Source of the DNA: Syntrophomonadaceae bacterium
GTDB lineage: Bacteria > Bacillota > Dethiobacteria > DTU022 > UBA8154
NCBI GenBank assembly: GCA_003561325.1
Contig: PWWY01000170.1
Span: forward strand, 1-5,973
Reading direction: 5' to 3'
DNA length: 5,973 nucleotides
Positions 1 to 4,652 of this stretch are shown here, piece by piece. Each line of letters opens with the position of its first letter. Position 1 is the stretch's first letter. The translations under genes were made by a program, and so were the position numbers. Under the pieces are notes generated by a model. That model was not told the origin of the DNA and did no database searches. It saw nothing but the letters and a program-made list of their open reading frames with translations.

Positions 1-6
1 GAGCCC

Positions 7-34
7 TTGCATAATTCGTAATATATATTATAAT
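7..34 (+). promoter_or_regulatory. Sigma-A promoter of the HesB-like selenoprotein gene
   Basis: A -35 box TTGCAT (7-12) and a perfect -10 box TATAAT (29-34) are separated by 16 bases in AT-rich DNA, which places transcription start near base 41, about 30 bases before the start codon. It should drive both the selenoprotein gene and the half-ferritin gene behind it, because no terminator separates them. The call rests on consensus match only. Confidence 0.7.
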
Positions 35-42
35 AGAAGGAA

Positions 43-58
43 TTATTGATTACAATAA
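43..58. promoter_or_regulatory. Dyad in the 5' leader, possible operator
   Basis: TTATTG (43-48) and CAATAA (53-58) form a perfect 6-bp inverted repeat around ATTA, just downstream of the predicted transcription start. The position suits a repressor site. It does not match the FNR (TTGAT-N4-ATCAA), Rex or Fur consensus as I know them, so no regulator is named. A short AT-rich dyad can also occur by chance. Confidence 0.3.
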
Positions 59-72
59 CGAAAGGATGGAAT

Positions 73-390
73 GTGTTGATTAAGTTAACGGAAATGGCGG
101 CAGAGCAGCTGAAAAAAGTGCTCGCACAACAGGAAAAAGAGGATGTATACGTCAGAGTCTTTGTCAGCGGGATGGGTTGAGGAGGCCCCCAGCTGGGATT
201 GGCTCTGGAAGAGTCAGTGCAAGAAGAAGAGGACCAGGTGGAGCAGCAGAACGGGATTTCCATTGTTTTTGATAAAAATATCACGGATCATGTGAGCAAC
301 AAGGTAATTGATTACCAGATGAGTCCCGCGGAAGGATTTATTATAGCCACCGAAGGTCAGGACCCCGGCTGCGGATCCTGCAGCTGTTAA
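73..390 (+). CDS. HesB/IscA-like selenoprotein, UGA read as selenocysteine
   Basis: A 105-residue protein of the HesB/IscA A-type Fe-S carrier fold, belonging to the HesB-like selenoprotein group. The in-frame TGA at 178-180 is residue 36 in the context GMG-U-GGPQLG, exactly where the family has its first conserved Cys (Cys35 of IscA). The protein continues in frame and ends with a Cys-rich tail, CGSCSC (Cys 100, 103 and 105), matching the C-terminal Cys ligands of the family. A SECIS-like hairpin lies at 198-218. The start is GTG at 73 or TTG at 76: AAAGGA (61-66) sits 6 or 9 bases upstream, and a frame-1 stop at 34-36 limits the 5' side. IscA-type proteins carry or transfer Fe-S clusters or iron in the cytosol; the role of the Sec form is not known to me. 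The half-ferritin gene follows. Reading TGA as a plain stop would leave a 35-residue fragment, which is much less likely given the conserved sequence on both sides. Confidence 0.87.
198..218 (+). promoter_or_regulatory. Bacterial SECIS-like hairpin
   Basis: Bases 198-205 pair with 211-218 (8 pairs, two of them G-U), closing a 5-base loop UGGAA. The loop starts 25 bases after the UGA at 178-180 and carries a G in its first two positions. Both features agree with the known bacterial SECIS rule: a small stem-loop inside the coding region, with the apical loop about 16-37 bases after UGA and a G near the loop's 5' side. It would bind SelB to insert selenocysteine. The fold was paired by hand, with no energy calculated. 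Confidence 0.75.
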
Positions 391-456
391 CATGCTGGGG
401 GATTGAGAACAATCTCTTCAGTTCATTATCTACTCACGGAATCGGGAGGGAACAAC

Positions 457-765
457 ATGCCGGAATTTGGATCACCCTTTTCAGGACTGGCGGCAGATCG
501 GAAACTTACCGACGAGGAGTTAATTCGTGCTATTCGGTTTATGGTTGCCGCGGAATACGAAGCCATTCAACTCTACATGCAGTTGGCTGAGTCCACGGAC
601 AATGAGCTGGCTATCGAGGTTTTGAAAGATATTGCCGATGAGGAACGCGTCCATGCCGGTGAATTCTTAAGGCTGCTGGAGGAACTGGCCCCGGATGAAA
701 AAGGGTTTTATCGTGAAGGGGAAGAAGAGGTTGAAGAGCTCATTGAAAAATTGAGGAGTAAATAA
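457..765 (+). CDS. Half-ferritin, encapsulin-cargo type ferritin-like protein
   Basis: A 102-residue soluble helical protein with a single ferritin-like two-helix unit. Helix 1 (about 19-46) holds Glu33 in AAEYEAIQLY; helix 2 (about 48-77) holds the EExxH motif Glu62-Glu63-Arg-Val-His66. Glu33, Glu63 and His66 correspond to the iron ligands of encapsulated ferritins, which have half the normal four-helix bundle and build the ferroxidase site across a dimer. The ending GEEEVEELIEKL resembles ferritin-like segments associated with encapsulins. Expected role: oxidising Fe(II) for storage or detoxification. The start at 457 is set by GGGAGGG (444-450), 6 bases upstream; an earlier in-frame start at 403 lacks such a site. 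It lies 66 bases after the selenoprotein gene, probably in the same transcript. No encapsulin gene and no obvious C-terminal cargo-loading peptide is seen here, so encapsulation is uncertain; a rubrerythrin-like label would be a looser alternative. Confidence 0.85.
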   Translation: MPEFGSPFSGLAADRKLTDEELIRAIRFMVAAEYEAIQLYMQLAESTDNELAIEVLKDIADEERVHAGEFLRLLEELAPDEKGFYREGEEEVEELIEKLRSK

Positions 766-885
766 GGCACCCTAACGGCTGCAGCGGGTTAACAGCATGC
801 AAATTTAGGCCAGAGCTTTTCTGCCGCAGGCCATCGTAAATAAAGCGTAGATGGAAACGGCTTTTGATGGGGTTGTTAAAAATTG

Positions 886-930
886 AAGCAATGAAGAAAC
901 GCAGCACCTTCTCTTCATTGCTTTTTACTT
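886..930 (+). terminator. Rho-independent terminator after the half-ferritin gene
   Basis: AAGCAATGAAGA (886-897) pairs perfectly with TCTTCATTGCTT (912-923), a 12-bp stem with a 14-base loop, followed by TTTTACTTTTT. It ends the selenoprotein/half-ferritin unit and insulates it from the promoter at 945. Bases 766-885 between the stop codon and this stem hold no gene I can support. Confidence 0.88.
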
Positions 931-944
931 TTTCCCGGCACCCC

Positions 945-973
945 TTGACAGGAAAAAGCCGGAGGCGTATAAT
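945..973 (+). promoter_or_regulatory. Perfect-consensus sigma-A promoter
   Basis: TTGACA (945-950) and TATAAT (968-973) are both exact consensus hexamers with the optimal 17-base spacer. Transcription should start near 980, about 50 bases before the 87-aa gene. Such a strong unregulated promoter is unusual, which makes the overlapping dyad downstream a reasonable operator candidate. Confidence 0.88.
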
Positions 974-975
974 TA

Positions 976-996
976 ATATAACTACATTGGTTATAT
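976..996. promoter_or_regulatory. Dyad over the transcription start, possible operator
   Basis: ATATAAC (976-982) and GTTATAT (990-996) form a perfect 7-bp inverted repeat with a 7-base spacer. It begins 2 bases after the -10 box and covers the predicted start point, a classic repressor position. No regulator is identified. Confidence 0.4.
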
Positions 997-1029
997 ATCA
1001 TGAATCCTAAACAGGGGGAGGCGTGAATC

Positions 1030-1293
1030 ATGAAAGAAGAAAAAACTGTTCTTGCCGCGTTGGAAGTGGGTAAAACATATACCGCCAAGCAGTTGAATGA
1101 TTTTATTGCCCACGATAAAGTCGGCTCGGCCTTTTTCTGCCAGGGAAGCTTGCTTCGTGAAAGCAAGGAGGAAATGGAGTTTACCGTGGAGCAAATTTTG
1201 GAGGGTTACTTGAATAAGCGCTTTAACGATTACATGGCGGTTCCCCACAGCAAACAAAAATTATACATCATTGCGCCAAAAAAGAAAGCATGA
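1030..1293 (+). CDS. Small protein of unknown function (87 aa)
   Basis: I do not recognise this family. It is a soluble, Lys/Glu-rich protein with no signal peptide, no membrane segment and one Cys (in FFCQGS). The pattern of a predicted helix (TAKQLNDFIA), a further segment ending LLRES, then helix EFTVEQILEGYLNKRF and a last strand-like KLYIIAP could suit a small winged-helix fold, but I see no definite DNA-binding motif. The gene is convincing because GGGGGAGG (1014-1021) sits 8 bases before ATG, behind a perfect promoter with a dyad at its start. A small autoregulated DNA-binding protein would fit that layout, but this is speculation. It ends 12 bases before the stop of the opposing transporter gene, and no terminator is seen between them. 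Confidence 0.75.
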   Translation: MKEEKTVLAALEVGKTYTAKQLNDFIAHDKVGSAFFCQGSLLRESKEEMEFTVEQILEGYLNKRFNDYMAVPHSKQKLYIIAPKKKA

Positions 1294-1305
1294 GCCGCTT
1301 GTCCA

Positions 1306-2070
1306 TCAGCCTGTCAAGAAGAAAACCACGAGCAAACCCAGGATCAATCCGCCGATGGCCACGTGGTTGTTCAACCGGTGTGATTGGGGGATCAATTCAT
1401 CATTGACGATATAGACCATGGCACCGGCTGCGAAAGCCAGGCCGCCTGCGATGAAGACCGGAGAGATGTTGAAGAATATCATCCCCAAGGCCGCTCCCAC
1501 GGGGGCCATCAGGCCGGCAATCAAGGTTAAAAAGAGCACATTGGCCATACTGAGCCCCCCGGCTCTTAAGGGTCCGGCCAAGGCAATTCCTTCGGGAATG
1601 TTATGCAAACCTATGGCCACGGCAATATACAGTCCCAGTTCCGGGCTGGCTTCCAGGCCTGCCCCGATGGCCAGGCCTTCGGGCAGGTTGTGCAGCGAAA
1701 TCCCCAAAAAAATCAAGTATCCTACCCGTAAGAGCTTTTTATTCATTTCCGGATCCTGGGAAGCTGTCTGATAACCGGGGTCACCGGGGTCAAGTTGCTG
1801 GTTATTGGAAACATGGGCATGCGGAATGAGCATGTCCAGGGCATACATGATGCCGGCGCCCAGCAAAAAGCCGATTAAAACAGATGCCATGGATCCGTGC
1901 TCCAGCGCCTCCGGCATGAGATCGAACAGCGCGATGGCCAGCATGACTCCACCGGCAAATCCCAACATGCCGGAGAGGAAATTCCGGCCCGGCATCCCCA
2001 AAAACATCACGACCAGCGCACCGAGAACGGTGGAAATGCCGGCCAGAAAACTGTACACTAAGCTCTCCAT
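1306..2070 (-). CDS. ZIP-family divalent metal transporter (GufA/ZupT-like)
   Basis: A 254-residue inner-membrane protein with about eight hydrophobic segments, the usual length for bacterial ZIPs. Diagnostic motifs are HNLPEG (residues 127-132) in helix 4 and HNIPEG (156-161) in helix 5, which together supply the His/Asn/Glu ligands of the metal centre. A His-containing loop, His84-Ala-His86, and a hydrophilic stretch (about 84-112) separate helices 3 and 4. The segment VNDELIPQSH (222-231) is the conserved metal-site region near helix 7. ZIPs move Zn(II), Fe(II) or Mn(II) into the cytosol; the substrate cannot be read from the sequence. The start is ATG at 2070-2068 with GAGGTG (2086-2081) 10 bases upstream on this strand. 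No clear promoter is seen upstream. It converges with the 87-aa gene. Proximity to iron-related genes makes iron or zinc plausible, but this is only context. Confidence 0.93.
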   Translation of the reverse strand: MESLVYSFLAGISTVLGALVVMFLGMPGRNFLSGMLGFAGGVMLAIALFDLMPEALEHGSMASVLIGFLLGAGIMYALDMLIPHAHVSNNQQLDPGDPGYQTASQDPEMNKKLLRVGYLIFLGISLHNLPEGLAIGAGLEASPELGLYIAVAIGLHNIPEGIALAGPLRAGGLSMANVLFLTLIAGLMAPVGAALGMIFFNISPVFIAGGLAFAAGAMVYIVNDELIPQSHRLNNHVAIGGLILGLLVVFFLTG

Positions 2071-2414
2071 GAATGAATTTCACCTCAACGAATTGATCCA
2101 ACTTTAAATTAATTCGCTTGGGATCGGTTTATCCCTGCAAGGCAGTACGAGAGTCATGTAATTTAACGCCTCAAAGCAAATGTAGATCAATCGATCGAAT
2201 TGGTGTATAATTGAAACAGGAGTGCTGCGCACGATCCATGTTTCACGCTGGCATTCACACATCCAAGGTGATACTAAGGCTGCTATGAAAAGGCGCTTTT
2301 TTTTAGGAGAGCCCCGAACCCGGAAAAAGCGAGCAGTAAAAGAGCCCAGACACGCTGCATAAGTTTGGGATTGCAACGAGACTGCCGGCAAATATGCTGG
2401 AAAGGTGGATTAAA
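2071..2414. other. Gene-free stretch between divergent ZIP and MORN genes
   Basis: This divergent intergenic region should hold promoters for both neighbours. On the plus strand, TATAAT at 2206-2211 is a -10 candidate, but no good -35 lies 16-18 bases upstream and it is about 200 bases from the MORN gene. AAAAG-GCG-CTTTT plus four T (2288-2304) resembles a weak terminator with only a 5-bp AT-rich stem. CAATCGATCGAATTG (around 2190-2203) is an imperfect dyad. I see no RNA gene and no coding region of familiar sequence. Confidence 0.4.
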
Positions 2415-2813
2415 ATGAAAAGAGGATGTTACAGGGGACAGTTAAAAGATGGCAAACCTCATGGTCAGGGAACAATGGTTAATCCGGACGGATATAAGTA
2501 TGACGGGGAATGGAATTTTGATATGAAGCACGGTCAGGGAAAAATGACTTATCCCAATGGAGCAACGTATGTAGGGGAATGGAGAGAGAACAGGAGACAC
2601 GGGCTGGGAACCTATACGTGGCCTAACGGAGCGGAGTACGAGGGTGAGTTTAAAGACGGAAAGAGGGAAGGCCAGGGAAAATATTCGATGACCGGCGGAG
2701 CAGAATATGTTGGTAACTGGAAGGATGGCAACCCTCACGGCCACGGAAGAGCGATTCTTCCCGATGGGCGAATTAAGGATGGGGAATGGAAAGTTGGCAA
2801 GTTGCTCAGATAA
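2415..2813 (+). CDS. MORN-repeat protein
   Basis: A 132-residue protein that is almost wholly MORN repeats in an exact 23-residue period: repeats begin at Tyr6, Tyr29, Tyr52, Tyr75 and Tyr98, with a sixth, partial one at Lys121. Each follows Y-x-G-x-(W/F/L)-x5-G-x-G-x5-(N/D/T)-G. MORN repeats form an elongated beta-hairpin sheet; in other proteins they bind membranes, partner proteins or serve as scaffolds. There is no attached enzyme domain, signal peptide or membrane helix, so the protein is probably cytoplasmic. The start at 2415 is chosen because AAAGGTGG (2401-2408) lies 6 bases upstream; an ATG at 2394 in the same frame has no comparable site. It stands alone, with more than 300 bases of non-coding DNA on each side, so context gives no clue to partners. 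Confidence 0.9.
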   Translation: MKRGCYRGQLKDGKPHGQGTMVNPDGYKYDGEWNFDMKHGQGKMTYPNGATYVGEWRENRRHGLGTYTWPNGAEYEGEFKDGKREGQGKYSMTGGAEYVGNWKDGNPHGHGRAILPDGRIKDGEWKVGKLLR

Positions 2814-3240
2814 AAGGAGCAGGAGCAGCGTTTTAACTGAAATAACCCGGAATTGTGCACGTAACCACTTCTCCACATGTCCCAAAATGTCGGAAAATCA
2901 TTTAGCCGTTTCGCGGTGCATGATTGAGACTGTTGACCGAAACGATGAGCATCTTTTGTGTCCCGTATAGATGGTAGCCCTTAGACCTGTGGAAGATGCG
3001 TATTTGAGCTAAACACATCAAAAAGCAAGCGCTGTAAAAGCTTGTTTATGGTAAACTATGATGCTGTCTTTGGGAAGCTTTATCGTTGTTGTCCGGGACG
3101 AATATACGCTTTCCCCGGGCTTTCGTCATTTTTATACCATTTTTGCGATAAATTGAAGGAATTTTGAGACATTTTGTTGAAAAGTATTCTAGCGGGCAGA
3201 CGGGCAGATTTTTATGTTGAGATGAAGGAGGCAAATGGTG
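2814..3240. other. Gene-free stretch between the MORN gene and the EF-Tu-like gene
   Basis: About 430 bases with no credible gene. An 8-pair stem (3023-3030 with 3040-3047, one G-U, 9-base loop) lies in the middle and lacks a T-run. GACGAA (3097-3102) can pair with TTCGTC (3122-3127), followed by ATTTTTAT, a loose terminator-like shape with a long loop. TTGAGA (3164-3169) and TATTCT (3185-3190) are promoter-like but only 15 bases apart. A direct repeat GGGCAGAC/GGGCAGAT sits near 3194-3209. None of these is strong enough for its own entry. Confidence 0.35.
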
Positions 3241-3492
3241 ATGGAAGATGAAAGAGAAGTAGGTAAAGTGACACATTTTTTTACCAGGGCGTCGGTTGCC
3301 GCGATTATGCTTACTGCTCCGGTAGCTGTTGGAGACACTCTTGTTTTCAGGGGTGCGACAACGGATTTTGAACAAGCGATCGGCTCCATGCAGATCGATA
3401 GACAGAATATCGAGCAGGCCGAAGCGGGTAAGGAAATTGGGGTTAAAGTTCAGGATCGAGTTCGCCAGGGTGATACGGTATATAAAAAATAA
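3241..3492 (+). CDS. Free-standing EF-Tu domain-2-like (translation-factor beta-barrel) protein
   Basis: An 83-residue protein that looks like one translation-factor domain II barrel without the GTPase. Visible elements are a first strand VGKVTHFF (7-14), a hydrophobic strand with VGDTLVFRG (30-38), the TTDFEQAIGSMQIDRQNIEQAEAGKEIGVKV block (41-70) typical of the EF-Tu/IF2 barrel, and a closing VRQGDTVY (74-81). Small proteins of this kind occur in Clostridia, often labelled translation elongation factor-like; their job is unknown to me. Domain II in GTPase factors contacts tRNA ends or the ribosome, so an RNA or ribosome link is only an inference. The start: AAGGAGG (3225-3231) is 9 bases from ATG 3241 but only 3 from an earlier ATG at 3235; GTG 3238 is also possible. 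The C-terminus ends cleanly at the last strand, so it does not look truncated. Confidence 0.82.
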   Translation: MEDEREVGKVTHFFTRASVAAIMLTAPVAVGDTLVFRGATTDFEQAIGSMQIDRQNIEQAEAGKEIGVKVQDRVRQGDTVYKK

Positions 3493-3521
3493 GTCTGTGA
3501 TTTAGGGCATTTCACACGTAA

Positions 3522-3582
3522 GGCATATCCCACTCTTTCCCCGGTGGTTCGCCCGCCTTTGGGAAAAAGTGAAAGATGTGCC
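3522..3582. repeat. Imperfect palindromic hairpin after the EF-Tu-like gene
   Basis: CACTCTTTCCC (3531-3541) pairs with GGGAAAAAGTG (3561-3571) at 10 of 11 positions. Inside it, GGTGG (3543-3547) pairs with CCGCC (3553-3557) around a TTCGC loop. Outside it, GGCATATC (3522-3529) matches GATGTGCC (3575-3582) at 7 of 8. There is no trailing T-run on either strand, so it is not a normal terminator. It may be a structured transcript end or a small palindromic repeat. It lies about 100 bases left of the larger palindromic element and shares no obvious sequence with it. Confidence 0.5.
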
Positions 3583-3674
3583 TTTTCATGTGGCAAGCCG
3601 TGTTCATCAACGGGATGCGAAGTGATGGTTCCCGGGGCTGCCGGGCAGTGGTTAGGTTGGCTCCCCGGAAGGGA

Positions 3675-3683
3675 ATTATGTTA
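3675..3683. repeat. Left 9-bp direct repeat (candidate target-site duplication)
   Basis: ATTATGTTA, identical to 3933-3941 in the same orientation, directly abutting the left end of the palindromic element. This copy is followed by CCTGG, so it does not form a promoter. Confidence 0.6.
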
Positions 3684-3932
3684 CCTGGCGATCAAGCTTG
3701 CTCAGGAATGAAGTCTTTTCCCCGCTTACCCTCGACTCGCTGGATTTGCGACAAAATTTGTTTTGGTGCCCGGGGTTTCTGGCCGCCTCAAAACTCCCTC
3801 GCTGCGCTCGCTCAAACAGTTTGAGGCGGCTTTGCTGAAACCCCTGCGCACCTTCTCATCAAAGCAAATCCTATGTTCGTCGAGGGCAAGCGGGAAAAAC
3901 AGCTGTGCTACCTGACTAAAATTGATCGTCAT
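3684..3932. mobile_element. MITE-like non-autonomous palindromic element (about 249 bp)
   Basis: The element is one large imperfect palindrome. Paired blocks from outside in: 3689-3706 with 3911-3928 (14 of 18; CGATCAA and TCAGG conserved), 3716-3736 with 3879-3899 (19 of 21), 3742-3749 with 3864-3871 (8 of 8), 3765-3769 with 3848-3852 (5 of 5), 3772-3779 with 3837-3844 (8 of 8) and 3782-3792 with 3820-3830 (11 of 11). The centre holds CTCGCTGCGCTCGCTC (3798-3813). The same 9 bases, ATTATGTTA, flank it at 3675-3683 and 3933-3941, as a target-site duplication would. It has no coding capacity, so it would need a transposase supplied elsewhere; a 9-bp duplication is seen with several DDE transposase families. 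If transcribed, it would fold into a long hairpin RNA. Ends may be off by a base. Confidence 0.7.
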
Positions 3933-3941
3933 ATTATGTTA
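3933..3941. repeat. Right 9-bp direct repeat (candidate target-site duplication)
   Basis: ATTATGTTA, identical to 3675-3683, directly abutting the right end of the palindromic element. It overlaps the extended -10 promoter of the flavodoxin-family gene. Confidence 0.6.
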
Positions 3942-3945
3942 TACT
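3935..3945 (+). promoter_or_regulatory. Extended -10 promoter of the flavodoxin-family gene
   Basis: TATG-T-TATACT (3935-3945) matches the Gram-positive extended -10 form TRTGnTATAAT at all but one base. No good -35 box is seen at the usual distance, where the sequence now belongs to the end of the mobile element. An extended -10 can work without a strong -35. Transcription would start near 3952, giving a leader of about 78 bases. Confidence 0.55.
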
Positions 3946-3986
3946 AAAAGTAGGGCCGCTCATAAAATCCAGTTATTTCATGGCAG

Positions 3987-4029
3987 AAGGAGGGAAGCGC
4001 CGGAGCCTGTGGATACTCCGGCATCTTAC
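3987..4029 (+). promoter_or_regulatory. Shine-Dalgarno plus hairpin in the flavodoxin-gene leader
   Basis: A strong AAGGAGGG (3987-3994) is 35 bases before the ATG at 4030, too far for normal initiation. Between them GCCGGAG (3999-4005) pairs perfectly with CTCCGGC (4016-4022). Folding this hairpin would leave an effective gap of about 11 bases. The alternative is initiation at GTG 4009, in the hairpin loop and 14 bases from the SD. Confidence 0.45.
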
Positions 4030-4512
4030 ATGGTAAAAATACTGGTTCTCTATTACAGTCGTACGGGAAATACCCGGCAGATGGCTGAGCATGTGGCTGA
4101 AGGTGTTAAGGAAGCCGGGGCGGAGGTTTCCCTCTGTGAGGTGGAAGACTGCGAGTTGGAAATGCTGGTAAGGCATGACGGTGTTATTGTCGGTTCACCC
4201 ACGTATTACGGGGTTCTCGCCGGCCCGATCAAAGATTTTTTTGACCGCAGCATCAAATATCACGGCCAGCTCGAAGGTAAAGTAGGAGGCGCTTTTTCCT
4301 CGTCCGGGATTCCCGGGGGAGGCTGTGAAACAACGGTGCTCAGCCTGCTGCAAATGCTCCTGGTTCACGGTATGATCGTCAAGGGGTTTAGCAGGAGTGG
4401 ACATTACGGTCCCGTCGCCTTTGGGGCGCCCGACGAACGCGCTTGCAAGGAGTGTGGGCAGCTGGGCAGAGCAGTTGCCGAACTTGCCCGGAAACTGTTC
4501 GCAGCGGGGTGA
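4030..4512 (+). CDS. Flavodoxin-family protein (WrbA / NAD(P)H:quinone oxidoreductase-like)
   Basis: A 160-residue cytosolic flavodoxin-fold protein. Strand 1 KILVLYYS leads into the FMN-phosphate loop SRTGNT (residues 10-15). GSPTYYGVLAGPIKDFFDRS (55-74) is the typical WrbA-like segment contacting the isoalloxazine ring. GAFSSSGIPGGGCETT (87-102) is the third flavin loop. The C-terminal helix contains CKEC (139-142), giving two Cys close together. It is expected to bind FMN and carry out two-electron reduction of quinones or serve as an electron carrier; the substrate is unknown. ATG 4030 gives the usual family N-terminus; GTG 4009 would add seven residues (VDTPASY). The strong SD fits neither start well without the intervening hairpin. 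It lies right after the mobile element and leads a set of plus-strand genes ending in a ferredoxin-nitroreductase, another flavin enzyme. Confidence 0.9.
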   Translation: MVKILVLYYSRTGNTRQMAEHVAEGVKEAGAEVSLCEVEDCELEMLVRHDGVIVGSPTYYGVLAGPIKDFFDRSIKYHGQLEGKVGGAFSSSGIPGGGCETTVLSLLQMLLVHGMIVKGFSRSGHYGPVAFGAPDERACKECGQLGRAVAELARKLFAAG

Positions 4513-4545
4513 ACCTTGGGAAGAACGCCCCTGCTCCTTTAGGGA

Positions 4546-4629
4546 CCAATCCTGTAAGAGCTGTCCTGTCCGGGCGAGCAGGGATTGGATTTAGAAGGCT
4601 TTCCTGGAGACTTCAGGTTCCTTCCAGGA
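4546..4629 (+). other. Two hairpins in the spacer before the membrane-protein gene
   Basis: CCAATCC (4546-4552) pairs with GGATTGG (4582-4588), and TCCTGGA (4602-4608) pairs with TCCAGGA (4623-4629, 14-base loop). Neither is followed by a T-run, so neither is a standard terminator. They may be leader or mRNA-processing structures within a shared transcript, or chance pairings. Confidence 0.3.
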
Positions 4630-4652
4630 TGCACTTGACAAAGGTGATGCCT

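Noticed and set aside
199..390. Separate 63-aa gene starting at TTG 199
   Set aside because: It is the downstream part of the selenoprotein; it lacks its own ribosome binding site and continues the HesB fold in frame across the UGA.
403..456. Longer N-terminus for the half-ferritin
   Set aside because: The extra 18 residues have no family resemblance, while GGGAGGG sits ideally before ATG 457.
2285..2362. 25-aa basic open frame (MKRRFFLGEPRTRKK...)
   Set aside because: No convincing ribosome binding site, and it overlaps an AT-rich hairpin; nothing supports translation.
2442..2885. Minus-strand open frame across the MORN gene
   Set aside because: It is an antisense shadow of the repetitive MORN coding sequence and has no recognisable protein features.
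3684..3932. Integron attC site or CRISPR repeat
   Set aside because: There are no R-box (GTTRRRY-type) ends, no integron cassette context, and only one palindrome with no regularly spaced repeats.
3980..4036. 18-aa leader peptide (ATG 3980) overlapping the flavodoxin-family start
   Set aside because: It would need its own ribosome binding site, which is missing, and the AAGGAGGG lies inside it. Translational coupling is possible but unsupported.
4635..4640. TTGACA as a promoter for the membrane-protein gene
   Set aside because: No -10 box lies 16-18 bases downstream, and it would place the start inside the gene.
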